Positions 36,350 through 45,626 of a stretch of DNA of 64,000 nucleotides are shown here, one piece after another (within the stretch, counting starts at the first letter, position 1; each line of letters opens with the position of its first letter). Made by a program: the position numbers and the translations under genes. The notes beneath the pieces are model-generated. The model was given only the letters and a program-made list of their open reading frames with translations. It was not told the DNA's origin and ran no database searches. Source of the stretch: Candidatus Delongbacteria bacterium (GTDB taxonomy: Bacteria; CAIWAD01); assembly GCA_020634015.1 (NCBI GenBank), contig JACKCN010000003.1, forward strand, positions 372,001 through 436,000. The letters run 5' to 3'.

Positions 36350-37348
36350 ATGATCGTGGTGTCCTGCGGGGACCCCGGAGGCATTGGCGGGGAAATCCTG
36401 CTGAAGGCGCTTGCCGCGGGTGCCAGCGATCTTCCCGTGCTGCTGGCTCTCCCCTTCGGCCTGGCCAGGGCATGGCTGGGCGTGTTGCAGGCACCCCGTG
36501 AGTGGCGGCCCCGGGTGTGGCACGCCGACGCCGAACCACCGGAAAAGGGCCTGTGGTGTCTGCCCGACGAACCGGGTTGGCCCGCAGTCCGCTTTCCTGC
36601 AGCGGCGGCAGTGGACGCACACAGTGGTCTGCTGGCCTGGCGCAGCCTCGAGCGGGCCGTGGATCTGGTGCTCGAGAATCCCGGGCAACGCGCGCTGGTG
36701 ACCGCGCCGATCCACAAGCTGGCCATGCATGAGGCGGGATTCCGCTGGCCGGGACACACCGAATACCTGGAAGAGCGTGGGGGCAAGGGGCCCGGGCTGA
36801 TGTGGATGCACGGTCCACGCCTGAGCGTGGGTCTGCTTTGCAACCACCTTCCGATCAAGGATGTGGCCGCTGCCGTGACCGCGTCCACCCTGGAACACAA
36901 GATCCGTCTGGCCTGCGCCTTTCTGCGCGACCACGGGATCGATGACGAGTTGCGCGTGCTGGGATTGGATCCACACGCTGGCGACGGCGGCGCCATCGGC
37001 ACCGCCGACCGTGACCTGCTGGCACCCTGCATCGCCGGGCTGCGCGCCGGCGGGCTTCCGGCAAGTGGTCCCTGGCCGGCTGACGCGGCCCTGGCGCGCG
37101 GACACGGGCGCTTTCTGGCGATGTACCACGACCAGGGGCTGCCGGTTTTCAAGCTGGTGGAAGGAGGACAGGGGGTCAATCTGACCCTTGGCCTGCCCTT
37201 CGTGCGGGTGTCGCCCGATCACGGCACCGCCTTCGACATTGCTGGCAAGGGCCAAGCCGATCCGGCCAGCATGATCACGGCGCTGGCCACCGCCACCCGA
37301 CTGCTGCGGGCACGAAATGCCCCCCGAAAGACCGAGGAACCAGCGTGA
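36350..37348 (+). CDS. pdxA: 4-hydroxythreonine-4-phosphate dehydrogenase
   Basis: The 332-residue protein carries the PdxA marks: CGDPGGIGGEI near the start, VTAPIHK, PGHTEYL (metal-binding His), 'LDPHAGDGG', 'YHDQGLPVFK' and 'SPDHGTAFDIAGKG'. PdxA oxidises 4-phosphohydroxy-L-threonine in the DXP-dependent pyridoxal phosphate pathway. The ATG at 36350 was chosen because homology begins at once; an in-frame GTG at 36326 overlaps dusB. The ribosome site is weak, which fits translational coupling to dusB. No pdxJ is in the window. Confidence 0.93.
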   Translation: MIVVSCGDPGGIGGEILLKALAAGASDLPVLLALPFGLARAWLGVLQAPREWRPRVWHADAEPPEKGLWCLPDEPGWPAVRFPAAAAVDAHSGLLAWRSLERAVDLVLENPGQRALVTAPIHKLAMHEAGFRWPGHTEYLEERGGKGPGLMWMHGPRLSVGLLCNHLPIKDVAAAVTASTLEHKIRLACAFLRDHGIDDELRVLGLDPHAGDGGAIGTADRDLLAPCIAGLRAGGLPASGPWPADAALARGHGRFLAMYHDQGLPVFKLVEGGQGVNLTLGLPFVRVSPDHGTAFDIAGKGQADPASMITALATATRLLRARNAPRKTEEPA

Positions 37349-38163
37349 GTCCCTCATCCGCGCGCCGCGGCTCCCACGCCGATCCTTACTCCCTGATCGC
37401 CAGTTTCTACGACCGGCTGATGGATCACGTGGACTACCCCGGCTGGGCGGCCCTGCTGGAGCGTCTGTGTTACCGTCACGGCCAGCGTCCGCCCCTGAGT
37501 CACTTCGATGCCGCCTGCGGCACGGGACGGCTGCTGGCGGAAGTGGATGGCGTGGGCATGGAGTGGCTGGGCGGCATGGACCGTTCGCCCCAGATGCTCG
37601 AGAAGGCTCGCCAGCGCCTGGCCAACCTGCGTCCCAAGGTGGTGCTGAGCGTGGGCGATCTGGAACAGGACGGCCCCGCGCGCCCCGTGGAACTGCTGAG
37701 CTGCCTGTACGACAGTGTGAACTACCTGACCACTCCCGAGCGCCTGACCCGCGCCCTGCACAATCTGGGCTCGCGCCTGGCCCCCGGCGGGCTGCTGATC
37801 TTTGATGTCTGCACGCGCGCCAACAGCGTGCGCCACTTCAATGGTCGGGTCGAGAACGGGCGCAGCGGGGCGTTCAGCTGGACGCGCGAAACGGCCTTTG
37901 ACGAGCGCACGGCCCTGCACACCAACCATTTCACCATTCGCGACGAGCAGCGGGGACGCCAGGTCAAGGAAGTCCACACCCAGCGGATCTACAGCCTGGA
38001 CGAGGTGCGTGCCTGCTGTGCTCAGGCGGGTCTGCAGGTACTGGGCTGCCACGGCGAGTTTGGACTGGGCCCCGGCAGCGAAGCCAACGACCGGGTCCAT
38101 TTCGTGACACGCATGGATCCGGATTCCAGCGCGACACGGACCGACGAAAGTACCCCGCGATGA
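37345..38163 (+). CDS. SAM-dependent class I methyltransferase
   Basis: The 272-residue protein begins with GTG inside the pdxA stop (GTGA). 'YSLIASFYDRLMDHVDY..W' is the usual lead-in of this small-molecule methyltransferase group. Motif I is HFDAACGTGRLL (about 53-64), with 'GGMDRSPQMLEKAR' as motif II, 'LYDSVNYLT' and 'LAPGGLLIFDV' as later motifs. The substrate is unknown. It is embedded between pdxA and ftsE with four-base overlaps on both sides. Confidence 0.87.
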   Translation: MSPSSARRGSHADPYSLIASFYDRLMDHVDYPGWAALLERLCYRHGQRPPLSHFDAACGTGRLLAEVDGVGMEWLGGMDRSPQMLEKARQRLANLRPKVVLSVGDLEQDGPARPVELLSCLYDSVNYLTTPERLTRALHNLGSRLAPGGLLIFDVCTRANSVRHFNGRVENGRSGAFSWTRETAFDERTALHTNHFTIRDEQRGRQVKEVHTQRIYSLDEVRACCAQAGLQVLGCHGEFGLGPGSEANDRVHFVTRMDPDSSATRTDESTPR

Positions 38164-38846
38164 CCAGCGGATCCCCTCTGCTTGAAGCACGCGGATTGGC
38201 TTTCCGCTATCCCGGTGGATTCGGCGTGGGGCCGCTGGACCTGCAACTGCGCCCCGGCGAGCTGCTGCTGCTGGCGGGCCCCTCGGGCGCTGGCAAATCC
38301 ACCCTGCTGGATCTGCTGGCGGGCAGCCTGAGTCCGGCTTCGGGGCGTTTGCTCTTCCGCCAGTCCGCCGTGTTGCGCACGCCTCTCTCGGCGCTGGCCG
38401 CCTATCGCCGGCGCATCGGCATCGTGGATCACCGGGGCAGCCTGCTGGCCGATCGCAGCCTGCGCGAGAATCTGGACTTCGCGCTGGCCGCCCGGGGTGT
38501 CACGGCGGGAGCCCGTCGCCGCGAGCGTCTGCAATTGCTGGGGCGACTGGGGCTGCTGGGTCTGCAGGACCAGAAACCGGCCACCCTGTCCACGGGCGAA
38601 GGGCGGCGCGCCCAGTTGGCACTGGCGCTCAGCGGCAACCCCGATGCGCTGTTGCTGGACGAACCGCTGGGCAACCTGCCGCGAGAGATTCGTCAGGATC
38701 TGTTCCAGCAGCTTCTCGAACTGAGACGTGCTGGCACGGCCATTCTGATGACCACCCATGACGACGAGCTGCTGGGCAGCGGAGAAGGGCGCGTGCTGCG
38801 CATGGATCACGGACGGCTGAGCGCGGCCCCCGGGAGTCGGCCATGA
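38160..38846 (+). CDS. ftsE: FtsE-like ABC transporter ATPase
   Basis: The 228-residue ATPase has Walker A GPSGAGKST (about 41-49), an ABC signature in the form LSTGEGRR, Walker B 'ALLLDEPLGNL' and the H-loop 'TTHDDELL'. With the following FtsX-like permease it forms the FtsEX complex, which regulates peptidoglycan hydrolases at division. Arg/Leu-rich stretches differ from classical FtsE (the signature LSGGE is LSTGE), so a related MacB/LolD-type function is possible. It overlaps both neighbours by ATGA. Confidence 0.82.
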   Translation: MTSGSPLLEARGLAFRYPGGFGVGPLDLQLRPGELLLLAGPSGAGKSTLLDLLAGSLSPASGRLLFRQSAVLRTPLSALAAYRRRIGIVDHRGSLLADRSLRENLDFALAARGVTAGARRRERLQLLGRLGLLGLQDQKPATLSTGEGRRAQLALALSGNPDALLLDEPLGNLPREIRQDLFQQLLELRRAGTAILMTTHDDELLGSGEGRVLRMDHGRLSAAPGSRP

Positions 38847-39694
38847 ACCTGCTTGCCGAAGCCCTGCGCATCACGCGGCGCTCGCGCACCTCCTCCGGCC
38901 TGCTGATGCTGGGCATGGGCCTGGGCTGGCTGTTGCTGTTCCAGCTGCTGTTGCTGGTGGGCAGCAGTCACCAGCTGATGAGCGGAGCCTTCCGCCAGGT
39001 GCCCGCGGACATCTACCTGCACCCCGATGTGAGCGAAGCCGAACGCCTGGCTTTGCATTCGCTGGTGGACAGCCTGGATCAACTTGAATGGCGTGCGCTG
39101 GTATCCCCCGAGGAGGCGGCCGCCCAGTTCCGCGAGGCCTTCGGTCAGGACCCGCAGGCCCTGCTGGGGGAGAACCCGTTTCCGTGGTCGGTGGAATTGC
39201 GCCTGCCGCTGGGTGGCGAGCTGGAACGCATGGAAGCCCAGCTGGACTGGCTTGGCACACAACCCGCCGTGGAGGAGGTGCGCTACAGCCGGGGCCTGCT
39301 CGAGCGGGTGGGCGAAAGACTGCAGAGTCTGGCATTGTGGCTGGCGGCCAGTCTGGTGCTGCTGCTGGCGCTCAACGCGATTCTGCTGCGGCTGGCCTGG
39401 CGCTCGATGCTGCGCAACTGGAGCCGCGAGCTGCGCGTGATGGCCCTGCTGGGGGCCTCGCCGGCCCGGATCCGCGCTCCGCTGCAATTGACCGCCGTGA
39501 TCCAGGGACTGCTGCCCGCCCTGCTGGCCTGGGTATTCTGCGTGTGCCAGATCGCGCTGGCCACCCGCTGGAACCTGCAGTTGACCTCGCCGGTGCCGCT
39601 GGTCTTTCTGCTGCCCCCGGCCGCCCTGTTGCTGCCGCTGCTGGAATGGCGCTCGCTGGAACAGCACGTGCGCCGTGCCTACGACCGGGACTGA
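38843..39694 (+). CDS. ftsX: FtsX-like cell-division permease
   Basis: The 283-residue membrane protein has one N-terminal transmembrane helix (about 20-42) and an extracytoplasmic domain of about 120 residues. Three further helices follow (about 168-190, 213-238 and 250-272). The 'MALLGASPARIRAPLQLTAVIQGLLPALLA' stretch (in parts) is typical of FtsX. Topology and the overlap with the ftsE-like gene support an FtsEX pair. It is the last gene of the operon and converges on the polysaccharide locus with only 10 nt between stop codons. Confidence 0.85.
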   Translation: MNLLAEALRITRRSRTSSGLLMLGMGLGWLLLFQLLLLVGSSHQLMSGAFRQVPADIYLHPDVSEAERLALHSLVDSLDQLEWRALVSPEEAAAQFREAFGQDPQALLGENPFPWSVELRLPLGGELERMEAQLDWLGTQPAVEEVRYSRGLLERVGERLQSLALWLAASLVLLLALNAILLRLAWRSMLRNWSRELRVMALLGASPARIRAPLQLTAVIQGLLPALLAWVFCVCQIALATRWNLQLTSPVPLVFLLPPAALLLPLLEWRSLEQHVRRAYDRD

Positions 39695-39704
39695 ACCTCG
39701 CCGC

Positions 39705-41015
39705 CTACCGCTGCCCGGCTTTCCGCTCGGCAATGCACTCCATCAGGATCTGTCGATAGGCTCGCGCCAGGGCTCCACGCTCGAAGCGTGTGTACACATC
39801 CGGATTGCCCGTATTGTAGTAGCCGGGCTCGCGGCAGTGATCCACGAGGCGTCGCAGGGCGGGCAGAATCTGCGCCGAATCATTGCCCACACACTCTTCG
39901 CCCAGCGTGTTGTCGCGCACCAATTGGCGCAGGATGCCGTCCGGCGCGGTCACCAGCATCGGCTTGCCCAGACGCAGGTATTCGAAGGTCTTGCCCGGAT
40001 AGATCAGGGCCGTGTGCGGCAGGTGAAACAGGTTGTTGATCAGCACATCGCAACCCGAGAGCCGCTGCAGGGCCACCCGGTGAGTCACGAATCCATCCAG
40101 CTCGAAAAAGCGGCCGCAGTCGAAGCGAGCTTTGGCCTTCAGCAGGTCCTGGCTGATGGCCCCGATGAACCGGATCACCAGGCGGGAGTCCAGCTCGGGA
40201 CGCTCGCGCAGCAGATCGTCAAAGGCCTGAAAGATCGAATCGAAGACCCAGGGCCCGCTCACGCCCCCGGTGGTGCCCGCATACGCGAAGACAAGCTTGT
40301 CGGGGCGCACGGGTTCCGGCTCGAAATCGAAGTCCGCCTCGTCGTAGCCGTTGGTGATCACCAGGCTGCGCTCGGGCGACTTCAGTTGGCTGGCGAACCA
40401 GTCGGCGTAGGCGGGAGTGGCCGAGACCACGCGGTCGGCGTGTGCGATGGTCCAGCGTTCAAGGATCTTCTGGGTGAACTGGTACCAGCGGGTCTTGGGG
40501 GTCATCAGTGGGTCCAGGGCCCACATGTCCCGGTAATCCAGCACGATGGGCAGCTCGGGAAAGCGCCGGCGCAGCAGTGGTGCCAGCAGACCCATGGACG
40601 AAGGTGGATTGGTGATCAGCACCAGCTGGCTGCCCGTTTCCCGGATCAGACGCGTCGCGTGATCCAGAAATGCGGGCAGGTAGCGGAAGCGGTTGTCGGG
40701 AAAGGGCACCACGCTGCGCAGGATCATTCCAGCCAGGCGCAGGTGCCGGGGGCGCGGGGTCAGGTCATGCACATCGGGCGTCACCGGATGGGCCGCGGCA
40801 TGTTCGACTCGGATCCCGGTCAGCTCGTCCTGGATGCCCGGGTCGGCATAGCGCGACTCGAAGCCACCGGTCAGCACGGTCACCGGATGCCCCATGGCAT
40901 GCAGGTACTTGGCCAGTTTCACCATGCGTACCACGGCTCCGCCACCCACGAACGGTGGAAAATCGTATACGATCAACAGCAGATGGGGCAAGGCCCCTTG
41001 ACTCTTCTCGCTCAT
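39705..41015 (-). CDS. Group 4-type glycosyltransferase (surface polysaccharide)
   Basis: The 436-residue protein starts at the ATG at 41015, with GGACAGG immediately upstream; homology begins there with 'LLLIVYDFPPFVGGGAVVRMVKLAKYLHAMGHPVTVLTG' (in parts). This is the glycogen-synthase-like GT-B N-terminal pattern. The C-terminal half has 'VVSATPAYADW', 'ITNGYDEADF' and 'LIYPGKTFEYLRLGKPML', the donor-sugar binding side of GT4 enzymes. It is the last gene of a minus-strand cluster of polysaccharide genes. Donor and acceptor cannot be read. Confidence 0.85.
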   Translation of the reverse strand: MSEKSQGALPHLLLIVYDFPPFVGGGAVVRMVKLAKYLHAMGHPVTVLTGGFESRYADPGIQDELTGIRVEHAAAHPVTPDVHDLTPRPRHLRLAGMILRSVVPFPDNRFRYLPAFLDHATRLIRETGSQLVLITNPPSSMGLLAPLLRRRFPELPIVLDYRDMWALDPLMTPKTRWYQFTQKILERWTIAHADRVVSATPAYADWFASQLKSPERSLVITNGYDEADFDFEPEPVRPDKLVFAYAGTTGGVSGPWVFDSIFQAFDDLLRERPELDSRLVIRFIGAISQDLLKAKARFDCGRFFELDGFVTHRVALQRLSGCDVLINNLFHLPHTALIYPGKTFEYLRLGKPMLVTAPDGILRQLVRDNTLGEECVGNDSAQILPALRRLVDHCREPGYYNTGNPDVYTRFERGALARAYRQILMECIAERKAGQR

Positions 41016-41297
41016 CCTGTCCCTGGGTTCATTGCACGTGCCTGGTCCGTTTTTCCCGCATGCGTCGTGCAATGTAGCCATTTCCCGCTTTGCATCATCC
41101 GCCATCCTTCCAGAGAATGTCGGACGCACGATGGTATGCGGGAGCATCCTGGAACCAGGCGGGTGGGCTCTGGACGCGCGTCGAGGCCGCAGGTCTGGAT
41201 CGGACATGAGATTGTCCGGTCCCGTTCAAGTCCGGCGCATGCGGCACTTCCGGTCCATCGCTTCGGGTTCCTGTGACACAATCATGCCAGCGGCTGC

Positions 41298-41953
41298 TCA
41301 AGGACACTCGTAGGTCCGGTCGGGTGAGATCGAGCTCCTGCCGGTTTCGAACCACTCGATGGCGGAGGTCAGGGTAAAGATGTTGGCAAGTGCGTTGCGA
41401 TTCCCCTGCGCAATCATCCTGTCAACTTCCGCCCGGTCAGAGCAGGCGATCTTCCCGGCATATCATCGAACAGGAACCAGCGCGATGTGGACCTCTCCAT
41501 TCCGAATACGATGAAGTCACCATCGGACCTGGCCAGCCAGGCTCGAAGCTGTTCCCGAGCTGCTGGTTGACTTCCGAAAATCGCGCGGGCGAGTGTCACG
41601 ATCTCGCTGACCTTCGCGTCTCCGAAGTCATACAGACGCCCTTCTATGCAGATCAGGTGCTCTTGTGAGTCCAGAACCACAAGGGGATACACCGCATGGC
41701 GGACACTCGAGAGATGACACGACGAGTCAGAATGGATGCATTGCACCACATCTCTGGAATCATGTCGCAGCCCTTCAAGGATCGAGAGAATTCCATCGGC
41801 ATCCACATGTGCGGGGGGGAGCGTTCTGGCCTTGTGAAACAAGGGGGATTCGTGGATGAAGGGCAGACCCTGGATCCGGCGGCTGGACGCACGTGGATCT
41901 AGTGCGGTCCGGCCAGGCGTTCTTCGAGAATGGCCTTGAGCTGTTCCGCACAT
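41298..41953 (-). pseudogene. Remnant of an asparagine-synthase-like amidotransferase gene
   Basis: From about 41,800 to 41,440 (minus strand) the reading 'YPLVVLDSQEHLICIEGRLYDFGD...LARAIFG...LRAWLARSDGDFIVFGMERSTSRWFLFDDMPGR' (in parts) resembles the N-terminal glutaminase half of asparagine synthase-like proteins common in polysaccharide loci. That frame stops at 41414. A different frame then gives 'CSDRAEVDRMIA...NALANIFTLTSAIEWFE', like the extreme C-terminus of the same family, ending at 41298. About 400 middle residues, including the synthase domain, are missing, so this looks like an internal deletion scar. The end match is weak. Confidence 0.5.
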
Positions 41954-42993
41954 TCTCCGAGAGAAAAATTGGCAAGGATGGTCCGGCGTGCTTCCTTTCC
42001 GGCCAGTCTGACTCGATCCGGTTCCCGGACCAGCTCTTCCACCAGCGTCTGCAGCGAGTCCACTGAATCAATGAACCAGCCGTTGCGCCCGTGTTCGATC
42101 CACTCTTCAGGTGCACCGTTCCTGTATGCCAGTGTGGGTATCTCCAGCAGAGCCGCTTCGGCGTAACTGCGTCCGAAAGTTTCCTGGAAATTGGACAGGT
42201 TCAGCAGCAGATCCATGCCTTCGAACAGCGCTGGACCCGGGGGTTTGCGGCCGGCGAACTCGATCATGGGCAGCAGCCCGTCGCGCTCGGCCAGCGTGCG
42301 CCACAGTCTGTCCTGGGCCGGGTCCGAGGCGGCACCCACGAGCCGGAAACGGATCTCCTGTCTGCCGGCCAGACGACGGGCCAGTTCCAGCAGATCCTCC
42401 ATGCCCTTTTCACGGTCCAGTCGCCCCACCATGCCCAGGCACAAGCCAGGTTTCGGGCTGGTCTCCACGCGCTGATGGAGTGCCGGATCGAATCCATTGG
42501 GGACGATGCGGATGCGATCGGGTGGCACACCGATCTCTCTGAACCAGTTCGCCGCGGTCTGGCTCACGGTGACCAGCCGATCGGGCCAGCGCCGCAACAT
42601 GACGCGCAGAATCGGTCCATAGTCCATGCGATGGGCAATGTGTACCACCGGCAGCGAGCGTCCGAAGGCGAGACGGGCCACCAGAAGACCCGGCATGCTG
42701 TTGGTCAGCAGCAGATCGGGCGTTCCCGCCTTGCCGCGCAGGCGCATCAGGTGCATGAACGAGCGCAGCAGGGCGAACACACCGCTGCGTTTCGAGAAGT
42801 ATGGAAACAATGGGATTCGCGTGACGCCCAGCTGCTGGAGCCTCTGCCGTGACCAGTCGTCCAGAACGTCCGTGCAGAAAAACCGGTAGCGGTCCGCTTT
42901 CAGGGCGCCGATCATGTCCAGGATATAGAGCTGTGCCCCGCCGAATACATCGAAGTGATCCAGAATGAGGATGCTGGCTTGTCCCGGGGGCAT
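41899..42993 (-). CDS. GT4-family glycosyltransferase
   Basis: A 364-residue GT-B enzyme from the ATG at 42993, which has GGCAGGAGAA just upstream; the open frame runs 54 codons further without homology. Visible family marks are 'DHFDVFGGAQLYILDMIGAL' (N-terminal), 'RIRIVPNGFD', 'LGMVGRLDREKGMEDLLELARRL' (in parts) and the donor-binding E-x7-E-like region 'FQETFGRSYAEAALLEIPTLA' (in parts). It probably adds one sugar during surface polysaccharide assembly. It is separated from the GT2 gene by about 170 bp. Confidence 0.88.
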   Translation of the reverse strand: MPPGQASILILDHFDVFGGAQLYILDMIGALKADRYRFFCTDVLDDWSRQRLQQLGVTRIPLFPYFSKRSGVFALLRSFMHLMRLRGKAGTPDLLLTNSMPGLLVARLAFGRSLPVVHIAHRMDYGPILRVMLRRWPDRLVTVSQTAANWFREIGVPPDRIRIVPNGFDPALHQRVETSPKPGLCLGMVGRLDREKGMEDLLELARRLAGRQEIRFRLVGAASDPAQDRLWRTLAERDGLLPMIEFAGRKPPGPALFEGMDLLLNLSNFQETFGRSYAEAALLEIPTLAYRNGAPEEWIEHGRNGWFIDSVDSLQTLVEELVREPDRVRLAGKEARRTILANFSLGECAEQLKAILEERLAGPH

Positions 42994-43165
42994 CAATTCT
43001 CCTGCCGAAAACCCGTGTGTTCCATCCCGCATGACGTGTGCCGCGCGCAGGCGCGGTCGTTCGGCGAGGAATGGACTTCGCGAATGCGATTCGGCTGTGG
43101 TTTGTGGATCTGGCCCGATTGCCGCGGGGCATGGACCATGCATGCAAGTGGGCACATGAGGCTGG

Positions 43166-44320
43166 TCAGCGCCTTGATCCGGGTGTCCAGGTACTTGATC
43201 GGATGCCCCCCAGCCACTTGAAGAAGCCGACCAGCACGGCCAGATTCATCGAGCAGAAATGCCAGGGTGCCATCAGCAGTCCCCCCTGGATCTTCAGGGC
43301 ATCCAAGACCGCGCCCAGCAATGCGATGCCATAGAACAGCAACTGCAGCACAAGCAGAGCCAGGTAGCCGGGTCCCCTATCGGCAAGCAGGATGTTGCAG
43401 GCCAGGGACACAAGCATCAGGTGCGGTGTGAACCAGCGCGGCAGTTTGTGTGCGTAGAAGAAGAAGCTCTTCCAGCCCTGCAGCGGGTTCAGCAGCCAGC
43501 TGTGCCACCAGAAGACCTGATAGTTGCCTGCCCCGATGCGCACACGCCTGCGGAATTCCTCGCCCAGGCGCGTTCCCGTGATCTCCAGGGCTCGCGCACT
43601 GCTGTCCATGACCACGCGATGTCCCTGACGCAACACATTCATCGCGGTCAGCAGGTCGTCGTTGGAGAGGGCGTTGTCGGGCAGAGGCTGCCAGCAGGCC
43701 TTGCGAATGCTGTAGAGGCCGCCGTGTGCACCCATCACGGCTCCGAAGCGACTCTGCAGCATCTTGATGCGCACTTCGAAATCCCGGTAGGTGGTCTCGG
43801 TTCGAATGGCATCGCCACCGGGAGGCACACTGCGTTCTTCATACCCGCAGACCAGCCCGATGCGCGGGTCGCTGTACCAGCGGGCGAAGGCGCGAATCGC
43901 GCTGGGATCGAACAGCACGTTGGCGTCGGTCTGGATCACGATCTCGCCGGCCAGTTCCGGAACGGTGCGGTTGAGGATGCGTGTCTTGCCCAGGCGCTCG
44001 CCGTAGTTCACCAGTCGCACCCGGTCGCCACCCAGCTCGCGGACAAGGCTGTCGGTGGCGTCGTTGGACTGGTCGGACACGATCACCATGTCCAGTCGGT
44101 CGGGCGGATACCGCAGCTCCTTGAAGTTCTGCAGTTTCTGCCGGATCACGGCTTCTTCATTGTAGGCGGGAACAAGAATGGTGAAGTGAGGAGCCGGGTC
44201 CGGATCGCGGTCCGGTGGCGATTCCGAACCGACGGAGAGCGGACGTGTCACCAGCCAGGTCACCGGATAGGCAAACAGCAGGATTCCGGTGCTGAGCAGG
44301 AAGCCGGTTTCAGCGAGCAC
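43166..44320 (-). CDS. GT2-family membrane glycosyltransferase
   Basis: The protein of about 384 residues has an N-terminal helix, a GT-A domain and three C-terminal hydrophobic segments. GT-A features are 'FTILVPAYNEEAVI', 'DMVIVSDQSNDATD', the D-x-D-like 'IVIQTDANVLF', and 'LSNDDL' in place of the ED acceptor base, plus a late 'RRVRIGAGNYQVFWW' resembling the QxxRW region of processive enzymes. GTG 44320 is taken as start; TTG 44329 is an alternative. Its start overlaps the end of the Wzy/WaaL-like gene, so the two are probably co-translated. The enzyme may elongate or prime a polysaccharide repeat. Confidence 0.87.
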   Translation of the reverse strand: MLAETGFLLSTGILLFAYPVTWLVTRPLSVGSESPPDRDPDPAPHFTILVPAYNEEAVIRQKLQNFKELRYPPDRLDMVIVSDQSNDATDSLVRELGGDRVRLVNYGERLGKTRILNRTVPELAGEIVIQTDANVLFDPSAIRAFARWYSDPRIGLVCGYEERSVPPGGDAIRTETTYRDFEVRIKMLQSRFGAVMGAHGGLYSIRKACWQPLPDNALSNDDLLTAMNVLRQGHRVVMDSSARALEITGTRLGEEFRRRVRIGAGNYQVFWWHSWLLNPLQGWKSFFFYAHKLPRWFTPHLMLVSLACNILLADRGPGYLALLVLQLLFYGIALLGAVLDALKIQGGLLMAPWHFCSMNLAVLVGFFKWLGGIRSSTWTPGSRR

Positions 44321-45626
44321 GTTCCGCAACTTTCTCAGAGTATTGGGTCGTCATCAGACCCAGCCAGATGGTCTGCAGAGCCAGCATGGTCCAGACCAGA
44401 AAGGGCTGCTCATAGCCGTTGAAGATCGAGTCGGTCATTCCGCAGATCAACATGGGCCATGGTGCCAGCATGAAGCCCAGGGTCAGGCTGGAGTCTTCGG
44501 TTGACAGGTTCTTCAGGCGCCGGTAGAGGCGGAAGTTCCTGATCAGGATGCCGGTGATAATGGCAAAAAACAGCAAAGCCAGTGGAATGCCCAGCTGGAC
44601 CATCTTGTTCAGCAGCACATTGTGCGGGTGGCTCAGCAGCATGTCTTCGAAGGGCAGGCGGCGTTCCACGATGGTGCGGAACACGCCAACGCCGACTCCG
44701 GTCCAGGGATGGGCGCTGATGATGTCAATGGCAAAGACCCACATCACCAGCCGCATGATGGTGGAAGCCTCCACCAGCACATTGCCTTTCTGGAATCCTT
44801 CCACGCGCGTGACCAGTCCGCCGCCACCGAGCATGATCCCGGCCACCAGCGCCGAGCCTGCAGCCAGCAGAGGCAGGCGATATTGCATCAGGAAGGGCAA
44901 GCTGGTCAGAATCACTGCAGCGAAAGGAGCCCGGGAGCCCGTGTAGAAGATGGCCGCGAAGAGGATGGCCGCCACCACTCCGGCGACCTTGCCCAACCGG
45001 GTACCGCGAATCGCCCCCAGCGCCAGCGGCACGAACATGGCCAGGTTGTATGCCGCACCCGTGGGCATCTTTGCCACGAATCCGCGGGCGCGGATGCCGG
45101 GGTTCAGGAAGCCTTCGGCGACGACCCCGAGACCGGCCAGACCCATGACCAACAGCAACCAGATCACGAACATCCGGATCGCTTCGGTCCGGTGTTCCAG
45201 GCGGGTCAGGACCACGTAGAGCAGCAGGATTCCGAAGTCCCAGATCCACTGGCCGATGACCACCATTCGCCCCCCGTTGAGCGCCACCACCAGCACAAGG
45301 GCACTGCCGGCCATGAACAGCAACCAGCCATGCTCACGCAGCTGATTCTGCCGTTCCGTGGGCGTCAGCAGCAGTTCGATCATCAGCAGTGACATGAAGA
45401 ACAGCCAGCTGTAGATCATGCCCGTGCTGCTGTGGTGGAACCAGACCAGAGGCAGGATCAGCCAGAGCAGGGTTGTGCTGCGCGTGAGAACCGGAATGGC
45501 CATCACGGCACAACAGAGGGCCAGAACCACCCCGAAGAGAGGCTGAGTCTGCATGAGGCCCACGATCAGGGCCACCAGGATGCCCAGGCCGAGGATCCAG
45601 GGCAAGTCGTTGTGCCGCTCATGCAT
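44310..45626 (-). CDS. O-antigen ligase/polymerase-like membrane protein (WaaL/Wzy_C family)
   Basis: The 438-residue protein has about 11-12 transmembrane segments and the family marks 'FYTGSRAPFAA' after the central helices and 'HPWTGVGVGVF.....LSHPHNVLLNKMVQLGI', the large periplasmic loop with the catalytic-loop histidine (H-N-x-x-L). Such enzymes polymerise O-units or attach glycan to lipid A or protein. In a type IX-secretion organism a ligase that attaches sugar to cargo is an interesting option, but nothing here decides it. It overlaps the GT genes on both sides. Confidence 0.87.
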   Translation of the reverse strand: MHERHNDLPWILGLGILVALIVGLMQTQPLFGVVLALCCAVMAIPVLTRSTTLLWLILPLVWFHHSSTGMIYSWLFFMSLLMIELLLTPTERQNQLREHGWLLFMAGSALVLVVALNGGRMVVIGQWIWDFGILLLYVVLTRLEHRTEAIRMFVIWLLLVMGLAGLGVVAEGFLNPGIRARGFVAKMPTGAAYNLAMFVPLALGAIRGTRLGKVAGVVAAILFAAIFYTGSRAPFAAVILTSLPFLMQYRLPLLAAGSALVAGIMLGGGGLVTRVEGFQKGNVLVEASTIMRLVMWVFAIDIISAHPWTGVGVGVFRTIVERRLPFEDMLLSHPHNVLLNKMVQLGIPLALLFFAIITGILIRNFRLYRRLKNLSTEDSSLTLGFMLAPWPMLICGMTDSIFNGYEQPFLVWTMLALQTIWLGLMTTQYSEKVAERAR

